Source: Melanocharis versteri
Taxonomy: Eukaryota > Chordata > Aves > Passeriformes > Melanocharitidae
Reading direction: 5' to 3'
Length of the DNA stretch: 64,000 bases
NCBI GenBank assembly: GCA_013397845.1
Contig: VZTG01006781.1
Span: 206,275 to 270,274 of the forward strand
A model generated the notes under the pieces. It was not told the origin of the DNA. It was given only the letters and a program-made list of their open reading frames with translations, and searched no databases. Positions 55,101 through 64,000 of this stretch are shown piece by piece (position 1 is the first letter of the stretch; each line of letters opens with the position of its first letter). The translations under genes and the position numbers were made by a program.

Positions 55101-58100
55101 AGGAGGGAAATTTCAAGTTATCCTTTATGAGAAAATAAGCTTTTCTGTAGCTCTACATAGGTCTAGCTTGCCTGTCACTTTCTTGGCCTCCGAAAGCTGG
55201 TCTAGATGCTCCTAAAGCATTTGGGGTTTTATTCTCAATCAGGAAAAAAAAACCCTCTGAAAACTGTACTTTTTTAATAGACTAATAAATCACTGTGAAA
55301 TAAGTTACATAAATGGACTTGCAACATCAATTTGCCTGGAGATGTTGTCTTTTACTTCAGAAGCATCTTAATGTACTTCAAAATGACTAAAAGGCTTTTA
55401 TTACAAATTGAAAAATCAGACCTTAAAGACCTCATCTTACAATATAGCAGCAATTATCTAATCAGTTTTCCATATCCACACTATATGTTAAGAAGACAAA
55501 AGGAATAAATATTTCTCTCTGTCCTAGATCAGCTGTTAGTGCAAAGAATGGGCTTTATTTAGAGTAATTTTTGTCATGCAAATGACTGAAGGTTGTGGGT
55601 TATTTTCAGTGTAACATACTACTTGTTGGAACACTTTTTAAACTTGAACTTTCAACTGCACAGCAGTGCCCTTTCTTCACCTGCATTTATGCATTTCAGT
55701 TCAGAGCGAACTGGAATCAACTGGACAATCCAGTTTTCTTTTTTCCCATTGTGGTTATTTTTCTTTACGGGGGGGGTTTCAAGAGTGCTAATGAGCGAGC
55801 TCACACTTGTGTGGCTGCCCAAACATGGATCTCAGATGCCCAAATGGACCACATCCTTTCTCTCAGCCCTTCCCAGTAGTGCAGATGCTGACTGGGAGTT
55901 GCCATTTCATCAGACCTTCCTTTGTCCTGTTCTTCACTCAGGCAGGATTTGAGTGTCACTTTGGACAGTACAAGCCAATGGGCCAACCAGCAGTGCTGCT
56001 TGGATTTTCACTGTACTGTAATGTCCTGATATTCTGCTTCTTTTACGAGGGCAGAAGGAATCGTGGGGGGTTTTTTTCTGAAAATGGGAGGGAAAGTCAT
56101 CTTCTTTTTTTTTTTCTACTTTTGTGCTATACCCCTGACTTGTGGATGTTTTTGTGGAGGAATCACTGCAAGAATGGAGCTGAATTGTCAGAGCTGAGAT
56201 AGGCTCTCCATGTCTATCACAGAAGCCCTTCAAGCTGCAGGTGTTCCTGGTCTCTACCTGCCTCTGTGAAATGGGGAGAGCACGATTTATGTGACAGGGC
56301 CTCCATAAGTGTTCACGAGGCAGAGGTTCATCAGATGAAGGACATGACTGTGTTGTTGCACTCTCAACTGCAGCCCTGACCTCCTATGGGTTTTGGCATT
56401 TCTTTCTTCTTCAGGACTTCTTCCAGCTGTACTTGTTTACTGACCTAAAATTTTTCCTAGTTTGCAAAGTAATGAGAACCAAGATTAATACAAAGAAAAC
56501 ATGTTTTCATTAGAATTTAAGTGTCTTCCACTGATCGCTTTGCTTGATATCTCAGGCTTGGTTCAAAGTCAGGCTTTTTTGGGATTGTTGGCAGCAGGGG
56601 CTTGAGCCAAGATCCACAACAAAAATCTCCCAAGTTTTATTTAGGTGCCTGATTTCCCAGAGATTACAGATGGAGGTTAGGTCCCTGAATACCTTTGTGG
56701 AGCTTGGCCTTGAGGCCTGAACAAAGAGGTGGCAGGAAAACCTGTCCTGCTCTAATCTAGTGAGAAAACTGTCTAAATGCAGAACAGATCCTCCTTGTCC
56801 TTCCAAATCCTATAAGGGCTAGAGCAGAGGAAAGCCTCACTGGATTTTCCATATCCCTATTCTAGTAGGGATCTGCTGGCTTACATCTGTGTGGAAGCAA
56901 CTGGACATGGTAGGGCAAAGAGATATTTTGGTTCACGGCTTATCAACAGAGCTAAGGAGTTCTAGGTCATCAGGGTTTATTTCTGGGAGAAAGGTGTTTT
57001 CCTTTTTTTTATAGCGGCTGGCACTGAGCCTGAAGGATTGCATAAGCTTTCGGTGAATTTCAATCAATCCTCATTCAGTGCAAATAAGTCACAACGCCAC
57101 TTTCCCGTTTTCTCCAGTCCCCCACAGAGCCATGCCCTCTCCTTTCACCTGGAGCATGTGCTGGTAGCAGGTGGAATCAGCTCTTTCAAAACTCTTGCCA
57201 CAGCCTCTCCCTGCCTCTGTAAAAAGTCACCAGCTAATCAGTGCCTTGGCCGCTCCAGCACTCGGTAATTACACTGTAGGGCTGCTGTGTGGGAAGCACA
57301 GCACTGACAAAATGTTGCATCTCCGAAGATGTAAGAGTGAAGGATAAAAGGGAAAAGCAAGACTTTTAATAGAAACATTAGTCATAGTTAAATTGCAGTG
57401 CCGTGGCGCTGTGCCGCTGTTTCTTTGTGTCTCTAAAAATACCCTCTAGTGGCTTGGTTATTCATGCAGTGAGTAAGGGAAGGGAGAGCTGGGCTCTGGA
57501 GAAGGCTTTGGCAGAGCCCCTCTGCCCTGGCATGGGGGCATGGAGGGGCAGGGCACTGTGGGAGGACAGTCTCCCGTGGGAGCGTGTCTGTGGGCGAGGC
57601 TTTCCTGGCATTCCTGCTCCAGCCCCAGCTCCCACGGGCACAGCGGTGGCACAGGAAGGGACAGGGTTGGCTCGGCTGTCTCCTGGACACTCCTGCAGCC
57701 AGCCCGATGCAGGGAGGCCTCGGGGCCGGCCGGGGTGACCCAGGCCGCGAAGGGCGCCGGGCCAGTCTCTGCTCCCACACACGCACTGCTCCCACCCAGA
57801 ACGCCACGCAGGCCTGCAGCGGGGCTCGCAGGGCCGCAGTCGGTAGCCATCAGCAGGGAGCTCCCAGCCCTGTAGCAGTGAGTCACTGGGGCAGCCGGGC
57901 TGTGGCAGCTCCGTGATCGCCCTCACCCGCGGGGATTTTTATCCACGTGTGGGTGTGGAGCCGAGTGCCCCAGACCAGCCCGGGCCAGCTGATCTCCGCA
58001 GCGCCTTCCGCCGAGGGTCTGGCAGATCCCAGGGCTTGCCTGGGCTGTTGAACAGTCTGCGTCTGAAATGGCACCAGGGAGTCCTACGATACGCCTTGGT

Positions 58101-58513
58101 GATCAAAGGGACATGACGTGTGTTTTCACTTCTGCGTTTTTAAATTTTTGCTCCAGTAATTTCCAGGCTCAAGCTCCTGGCTATTTCAGTTACAGATGGC
58201 TTGTGGTTTGCTTCTCACGACAGGATGAGCACAGCCCTGCGAGCCATGCTCTCTGGGCTCAGGAGCCATCACTCCCATTAGGAAGGGCTAAGTAGATTTG
58301 GAGAGCCAGCTGGGCCTGCTGCCACAAGGCAGTCACGTCTCTGCTCACCCTTGCCCCGGAGCCGCCATCCCCCATCACCATCCTCCAGCCCCTGAGCAGC
58401 ATCCACACAGACCCGCGCTGGAGGATGCGGGCAGCTCAAATGCAGGTTGTAATCGGTAAAACAAACAAGGATTTTATGTGTCTATTTGATTTTTTTTTTT
58501 TTCTCTCATGCAG
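52127..58513 (+). other. ADCY5 intron between TM8 and TM9 exons
   Basis: 6,387 bp, mostly unremarkable, with a GC- and CpG-rich island near its 3' end (about 57480-58080). An eight-G run lies at 55769-55776. The overlapping long open frames in the island on both strands are explained by high GC rather than by coding. Confidence 0.8.
57480..58080. promoter_or_regulatory. Intronic CpG-island-like segment
   Basis: Base composition changes sharply from AT-rich intron to roughly two-thirds GC. By hand I count about 27 CpG in 57721-58020, close to what composition predicts and far above the depleted surroundings. An E-box type cacgtg lies at about 57944. There is no TATA box or clear first exon with a donor that I can assign. 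It may be an alternative promoter, an intragenic enhancer, or a recombination-driven GC patch. Confidence 0.55.
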
Positions 58514-58630
58514 CTTTTCCCAGTTCCTCTCCAGACTCTTTCTAAGAAGATTGTACAGTCCAGGACCAATAGTACCTTAGTTGGAGTCTTTGCCATTATC
58601 CTGGTTTTTCTGTCTGCCTTTGTCAACATG
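58514..58630 (+). CDS. ADCY5: ADCY5 coding exon 10 of 12 seen: TM8-TM9 loop and TM9
   Basis: Exactly 39 codons: LFPVPLQTLSKKIVQSRTNS then TLVGVFAIILVFLSAFVNM. The first half is a short basic cytoplasmic loop (QTLSKKIVQSR). The second half, from about residue 20, is the TM9 helix. The acceptor tract is a run of T with ctctcatgcag and the donor is gtatgt. A CpG-rich island ends about 430 bp upstream in the preceding intron. Confidence 0.95.
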
Positions 58631-59362
58631 GTATGTCCATTGTTTCCTTTTGATCCATTCAGTTCTGCATTGTTTTCTTATTTGTGCTCTGCAGCATTGT
58701 GACCCTTAAAACCACTGAGTTTACCATGATCCTGCCTGGGACTGACAGCATCTGAGGTCAGTGCCCTCTGCTTTTTGGGCACAGAAAAGAAATGGGAGCC
58801 CAACAGCTCCATCCCTAGAGCCCATTATATGTCTGGCGCTGATTTGTGCCCAGGTCCTTTTGTGATTCTTTAAATGCTTCTACTCCAAGTAGAGGAGCCA
58901 ACCTGAAGCGTATCCCTGTGGGAGGGGCTGGCACGAGGCTGATGTGTTATTTAACTCCCACCACACTGAGTGGGACAGAAGTGTTCCCTGGGCTTTGTGC
59001 CAGCCCTGCATGGTGCTGCCTCCTGCTCCAGTGCAGGGATCAGCTCATGGGCATGGTGGTGACTCTGCTTCAAGTTTTGCTTTTGGGACTGAGGTGATCT
59101 GCCTGTGCAACAAAACACCACTGCTGAGTTCAGGCTCAGAGAGAGATGGGCTGTTCTCTGGGGCCTGGATTTTGTTAATTAATATTTTGGGGGGAAAAGC
59201 ATAGCTATTGCACATGCAGTAAAATATAAGCTGATGATTTCATGTTGCATATTTTGCACATTGCTTCAGCCGTTTCTAAGCAGCTTTTTAACTGATATAA
59301 ACTATTTCTTTTTCCTTCTCTTTGTCTATGCTGTGGAGCTTAACACTATCTTTGTTTTCCAG
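58631..59362 (+). other. ADCY5 intron between TM9 and extracellular-loop exons
   Basis: 732 bp with gtatgt and ttttccag ends. No element is recognised. Confidence 0.8.
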
Positions 59363-59527
59363 TTCATGTGCAGCACTGTGGATCTTGCCAGCTGCATGGC
59401 TGCTGAATACAACATCACTCCTGACCGGGTGGACATATGCCTTATCAGCAGCCTGACTTCCAACTACAGCCTGGGCACCTTGCAGGGGTTCTGTGACAGT
59501 CCTTTGCCCAACTGCAACTTCCCAGAG
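59363..59527 (+). CDS. ADCY5: ADCY5 coding exon 11 of 12 seen: large extracellular loop of the second cassette
   Basis: This exon of 55 codons encodes the loop between TM9 and TM10, on the extracellular face. It contains two N-glycosylation sequons, NIT (residues 17-19) and NYS (34-36), which correspond to the glycosylated loop of membrane cyclases. Five cysteines at residues 3, 11, 26, 44 and 51 line up with the five I recall in human ADCY5, suggesting conserved disulphide bonding. The rest is the most divergent part of the protein seen here. The acceptor is tttgttttccag and the donor gtattg. Confidence 0.93.
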
Positions 59528-61801
59528 GTATTGCTTGAAAAAAATGGGTTTCAGAAGTTGGTCTGGAGAAAGGCTACAAAACCTGTCTGATAAATCTCAG
59601 TGATTCTGGGGAAAGCACGGCTGTTCCTGACTGACATTACAGGACTGACACAGGCTGCTACACTCAGACCTAAGTGTCTGAAGTTATTAGCATGAATCCA
59701 CATTAATGTTTAAGGTCCTTCAGGGCTGAATAATTACTAGGCTTTTATAATAGTTGGATCCTGCCGGTAGCAGGAGAAATGCCCTTTCTCCATGAGGTCC
59801 TTAGTGGCACGCAGAATTGCAAGTCATTTCAAGGGAGTTTGTGGGTGCTCAGTTTTACCTGAAAATGAGTTCTCTGAAAATCAATATCTAGTCATAGATT
59901 TGATACTTCCCTCCATTGTTTTATATCCTGATGAAAAACTTTGCTTATATCTTCTTTCCCAAGGTATGGTAGGTTCTGGCCTCAGACAGGTCAGCAGCCT
60001 AGACAGTGATCTGCTTCGATTAGCAATGCAATTCCTGTGTCTTCAGGACACCTCGTTTAGAAAAAATTAAAATGCTTCTAATGGAAAAAAAAAAATAAAA
60101 CCAAAAACAACCAAAACAGCCCAAATATGTTTTACACACTGGTAGCATACTTTACAAAGGAAAAAAAAATCTTTTTGCATAGCTATTCAAGACCCTTCTC
60201 TGAGTTTTTAGGTCATGGTTGTTACATGTGTTGTTTACTGGAAATTGAAAAGGAAAAACAACTCTGTCTAGGATGGAGGTAGAATTTATGTCAAGGTCAT
60301 CTGGGTTTATGGGGACTTGACAGATTTATGGTAGATCTGTTACCATCCAGATGTCCTGGATGCTACTGAAATTCCTGGTATCCTACTGAACATATTTCCA
60401 TTTAACTTAACAGGAATATGGTCCCTATGTGATTAAGTGAGGTTTCTGAGACCTCCATACCTGTGACTTTCAACCTTGCAGAGGCTTTAGTGTGTCCTCA
60501 GAAAGGCCCAGGAGCAGAATCTGGCACAGTAGAGAACTAGAAACAGTCTGTGCCCACCAGGAATTTGTGTGGAGCGCTGGCCCAGGACAGAGAGGAATTT
60601 TAAGCAATGAGGAATAACCACTTTGCATACTGAGGTTGCTCTGGCAGCCTTGAGCCAGGTCCTGCTGTTCAGGGGGCTAAGAAGTGAGGATTCCCTCCCC
60701 TGCACTCTGCAAGGCACATGTTGGATCTGCTACAGGTGTTGCCTGTTGTTCCCAGCATCCCTACAGGAGACAATGGAATCCTACCCCTCAGCCACAGGGA
60801 ACATCCACTCGTTCTTTAGAAACTGAGGAGTCAAGTACAAGCTGTACAAGTAATTTTCTCTAATTTAATATATCAGTGATGACTATTAATAAATGAGCTC
60901 AAGACATAAGCATATTTCTACATCAGCTAGGGCTTGCTTTTAACTGAAAGGATGGATTGCCTCAGGCACATGATATGGGGTTTTTGCCAGAAATAAGCCT
61001 GTCCAGACAGAGTGGAAACTTTAATCTTCACAGATTTGATAGCAGGAAGGTGGTGAGCTGGATAACATGCCTCTCTTCATTTTGCATCCCTGCTATCTTT
61101 CCCAGGAGCCATAAATGGGAAGCACTGGCATGCTGAGCACTCAGCTCCCGGCCTGGCAGGAGCTGCTGCCCCACCACCCAGCTGTGGCAGAGGTGCTCCA
61201 CAGCCACACGTGTGCATGTCTGCAGCTGCTGGCAGGACAAATTATTGTGGGGTGATCATGGGGTGGGCATGGGGACGTCTGTCCAGCCTGTGCCTTGCAG
61301 ATGGAGCCAGTGTGTCACGTCAGCAGGGACAGTGCTTTCCCATTGGCCTCAAGTGGGCATCTGTCCAGGAGTGTGAATTGCCAATACCCTTGGTCCTACG
61401 TGTTGTACAGATATGCAAATCTGAGCCTAGAATTTGGCCTTAAAGCACAACTTAATCCAGCATAACTGGGTGATTCTTTCTGCTAATTTAGTAACTGTGT
61501 CCAGGGAAAAGCTACGTCACAACCTTGGGTGTCCAGCTGTGAGCCCCACACCTCTTGAGTGTAAAGCACATAATGCTTGAAAAAAAATGCCACAGTTTTC
61601 CTCCTCATCCATTAGGTTTTAACTGCTGTAACATGCGTGAATCCCACATGTAGCCCCAGGTTTGTAGGTTTGGTCAGCTCAACTACATAACTACCAATCC
61701 CTTTCCATCCCTGTGTTTAGTTTCCTTTGTTTTCAGTTTTGGTTTAGCCAGCTGACACTCATCTCTCTTCTGTTTTTTTCCCCATTTTTGTCTTTCTACA
61801 G
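59528..61801 (+). other. ADCY5 intron between extracellular-loop and TM10-11 exons
   Basis: 2,274 bp. It has a short A-rich low-complexity stretch near 60084-60120 and nothing else recognisable. Confidence 0.8.
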
Positions 61802-61977
61802 TACTTTACCTACAGTGTCTTATTGAGTCTCCTGGCCTGCTCAGTGTTCCTTCAGATCAGCTGTATTGGAAAATTGATCCTTATGTTAATCATTGAATTT
61901 ATATATGTTCTCATTGTGGAAGTGCCAGGGGTCAACCTTTTTGACAACGCAGATCTCCTGGTTACAGCTAACACCTA
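61802..61977 (+). CDS. ADCY5: ADCY5 coding exon 12 of 12 seen: TM10 and TM11
   Basis: 58 full codons plus TA of a split codon. YFTYSVLLSLLACSVFLQIS forms TM10. CIGKLILMLIIEFIYVLIVE forms TM11 and is followed by VPGVNLFDNADLLVTANT, entering the next extracellular loop. The acceptor is tctttctacag and the donor gtaagt, which begins directly after TA. The split codon would read Tyr if completed by C or T. The following exon (TM12 and linker to C2) is not visible before 64000. LQISCIGKL and FDNADLLVTAN favour type 5 over type 6. Confidence 0.95.
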
Positions 61978-63496
61978 GTAAGTGCCTTTCACTTCTGAAA
62001 TCTTTGCCTGATTTCCTTCACACAGTGATTTCAGTGTGGCATTAGATGGATGGGAGTGCCAGGGCTGTGGTGCAAGGGACGTGCAGGATACCAGAGAAGG
62101 CATGGCTGGAAGCTAAAGCTTTGCCAGTGCTGCTCTCCACCTCTGAAGAGTAGGAGAATACAGTTCCTTTTAAGATCATTTTAATGTGGGACTTGAGTAA
62201 TGAACTATCTATTAATAACAGAGTATAACTGGAATCAGAGTGGATCTGTATTTCCTTTTTTCCAGAAATGGGGAGCTGTAGTTAGTCATTCTTAATTCTG
62301 GTATTACACTCCCAATATAGAAATGTCATTTCTCAAATAAGAAAAAAAATCTTCCAACAAACTTGAGCTCGCTCAGGGATGTGATATGAACCACCACAAT
62401 ATATCAAACCCAGCTTGGGGTGGTGGAATGGTGGTGCTTGATGTTTGGCCAATGATCTCCTGCCAGTTGCTGCTGGACACATGTCCTTGTTTGAAAAGCC
62501 AGTATCACAGCTGAGCTCAGCACAATTACCAGCAGAAGGGTCTGGGCTCAGTGGGAGTGGACAGTTGCCCTTTTACTTAAAAACCTGATTTGTCATCAGG
62601 TCACACATTAATCCTGGTGGCAGCCTCCTTCCACTGCCATGGTGGTTCCCCATCTCCTGGAGGTTCCCACACCAGGGAGGGAAGTTTGGCACATTCACCA
62701 GCCTGTCCTCCTCCACAAGTTTAGTTTCTCCCTGGGAATTGCGTTGTTGTGTTAGCTCCTTGTTTTGATGATTTCCCCTTGCAGGCAACAATTGTACTTA
62801 AATGTGAGTGAATCAAATTATGCCAATTTAGGTGAACTGTTTGTCAAGGCTGATAGCTGTAGTTGCTCCTGCCTTGGACAGGAGGATGGCTGAGAAGATT
62901 CCCGTGGCCCTTCCCACTGCTACCTTGTGTGTTATGAAATAGCTTCTGTAGTTGCTCAAATTTTTGGATGGCCATTAACCATCAACCCTTCAAGCCCAAT
63001 GCATCTGCTCACTCCTCTCCTTCACATGGCTATTCCATGATTTCAGCATTCCTGTGTGCCCAGTAATAATTAATGGATATACAGCTTTTGCTGGCATTGG
63101 CAGTTAATGGAAGTGTAGCTTTTGCTGGCATTGGCAGTAATCACTTAAATAATTTTGTTAACTCAAGTGAGTGAAATTAGGTAGGAAAACCCATGGAGCT
63201 TTCTGTGGGGAGGTATAGGGAGAATGAGATTTTCTTCCTTTTTTTTCAGATATTAGGTGTTCCATCAGCAGAAGCTATTTAGCATTTTCTAACACAATTA
63301 GTGAAATAAAAGCATTTTATATCTCAAATATAATTTCATTCTTGTAAGTCAAGCACTAAGCAAAATTACAGCACTTGGAAGTATAATTTACATCACTTCA
63401 CAATCAGAATGTCAGTAATAAAGTGGAGAAGGTTAGCATGTTTTCCCAGAAATAGCTTTCTGTGATGCTGTATTATCTCTCGCTAAATGGGATTTG
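61978..63496 (+). other. ADCY5 intron after the TM10-11 exon, 5' part
   Basis: Intronic sequence up to the start of an LTR. It contains a 34-bp tandem duplication (63071-63138). The next ADCY5 exon (TM12) was looked for and not seen. Confidence 0.75.
63071..63138. repeat. 34-bp tandem duplication, two copies
   Basis: Units 63071-63104 and 63105-63138 both begin taatgga and share the 20-base tail ttttgctggcattggcagt with its leading base. They agree at 30 of 34 positions by hand alignment, with the differences clustered at unit positions 8-12. Confidence 0.85.
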
Positions 63497-64000
63497 TGTA
63501 GTGGTTCAGCTCCAGCTGCAGCTCAGCCTCACACAGCAGCTCACTCACTGCCCTGTGCTGGGATGGGGGAGAGAGTTGGAAGGGGAAAGTGAGAAAACTC
63601 ATGGGTTGAGATAAAGACAGTTTAATGGGACAGAAAAGGGAGAAAATAATAATAGTAGTAGTAGTAATAATAATAATAATAATTTAATTAGAATAGACAA
63701 AACAAGTGATGCATAATACAATAGCTCCCCACTTGCCAACCGATGCCCAGCCAGTTCCTGAGCAGCAGCCCCAGGTTTCCCCCCAGTTCCCATACTGAGC
63801 ATGATGCCATATGGTATGGAATATTCCTTTGGCCAGTTGGGCTCAGCTGTCCTGGCTGTGTCCCCTCCCAACATGCTGTGTCCCTGCAGCCTGCTCGCTG
63901 GGGTTGTTGAGGAGCTGAAAAGTCCTTGACTTAGTATGAACACTACTTAGCAACAACTAATACATCAGTGTGTTATCAACATCATTCTCATACTTAATCC
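63497..64000 (-). mobile_element. Endogenous retrovirus LTR, - orientation, cut by window end
   Basis: Read on the minus strand this resembles an LTR family widespread in songbird genomes. It has a promoter-proximal segment (+ strand gatgccatatggtatggaat, about 63803-63822), a likely polyadenylation signal ATTAAA (+ strand tttaat, 63621-63626), and a U5-like segment (+ strand gggttgagataaagac). The LTR appears to end with CA at 63497 (+ strand tgtagtgg). The sequence to the left of 63497 does not look like a primer-binding site, so this is a solo LTR or the 3' LTR of a provirus extending past 64000. No viral gene is visible. Family name not assigned. Confidence 0.8.
63645..63683. repeat. (TAG)n/(TAA)n microsatellite inside the LTR
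   Basis: Tandem trinucleotides aat, then tag, then taa units. It lies next to the LTR polyadenylation region and is probably a copy-specific expansion. Confidence 0.8.

Noticed and set aside
57433..57926. Long overlapping open frames on both strands (up to about 150 codons) in the GC-rich intron segment
   Set aside because: High GC removes stop codons in all frames; the translations are low-complexity (Pro, Ala, Gly, Arg rich), overlap each other and match no family I know.

Overview
This is 64 kb of intron-rich vertebrate nuclear DNA, almost certainly from a bird and probably a songbird. The evidence is a split vertebrate gene, several CR1 LINE 3' ends (the main avian retroposon), sparse repeats overall, and at the right edge a long terminal repeat that resembles an LTR family I associate with songbird genomes. 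There are no operons, CRISPR arrays, rRNA or tRNA genes that I can see.

The window holds one recognisable gene: adenylyl cyclase type 5 (ADCY5), on the + strand, as twelve consecutive internal coding exons. Together they carry 1,494 coding bases (about 497 complete codons plus split codons at each end). Every junction has an AG acceptor and GT donor, and the frame is preserved through all twelve with no frameshift or in-frame stop. The exons run from the start of the first catalytic domain (C1a, with both metal-binding aspartates), through C1b, then into the second membrane cassette (TM7 to TM11 and the glycosylated extracellular loop). The 5' part (N-terminus, TM1-6 and the helical linker before C1a) lies upstream of base 1. 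TM12 and the C2 catalytic domain lie beyond base 64000.

Layout: 1-16136 is the 3' part of a large upstream intron. 16137-20641 has four C1a exons arranged as two pairs with short introns (175 and 200 bp). 20642-29635 is a 9 kb intron. 29636-29776 is a C1b exon. 29777-42887 is a 13.1 kb intron with degraded CR1 copies and a 54-bp near-perfect hairpin. 42888-42910 is a 23-bp microexon. 47433-49305 carries the end of C1b and TM7. 52039-52126 is TM8. 52127-58513 is an intron with a CpG-island-like core. 58514-61977 carries TM9, the extracellular loop, and TM10-11. 61978-64000 is the start of the next intron, ending inside an LTR.

The short open reading frames scattered through the introns on both strands show no family resemblance and look like chance. 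I found no undescribed gene system. The features most worth a second look are the intronic hairpin, the intronic CpG-rich island, the microexon and the LTR. Family and exon comparisons are from memory of mammalian ADCY5 and ADCY6; no database search was run.
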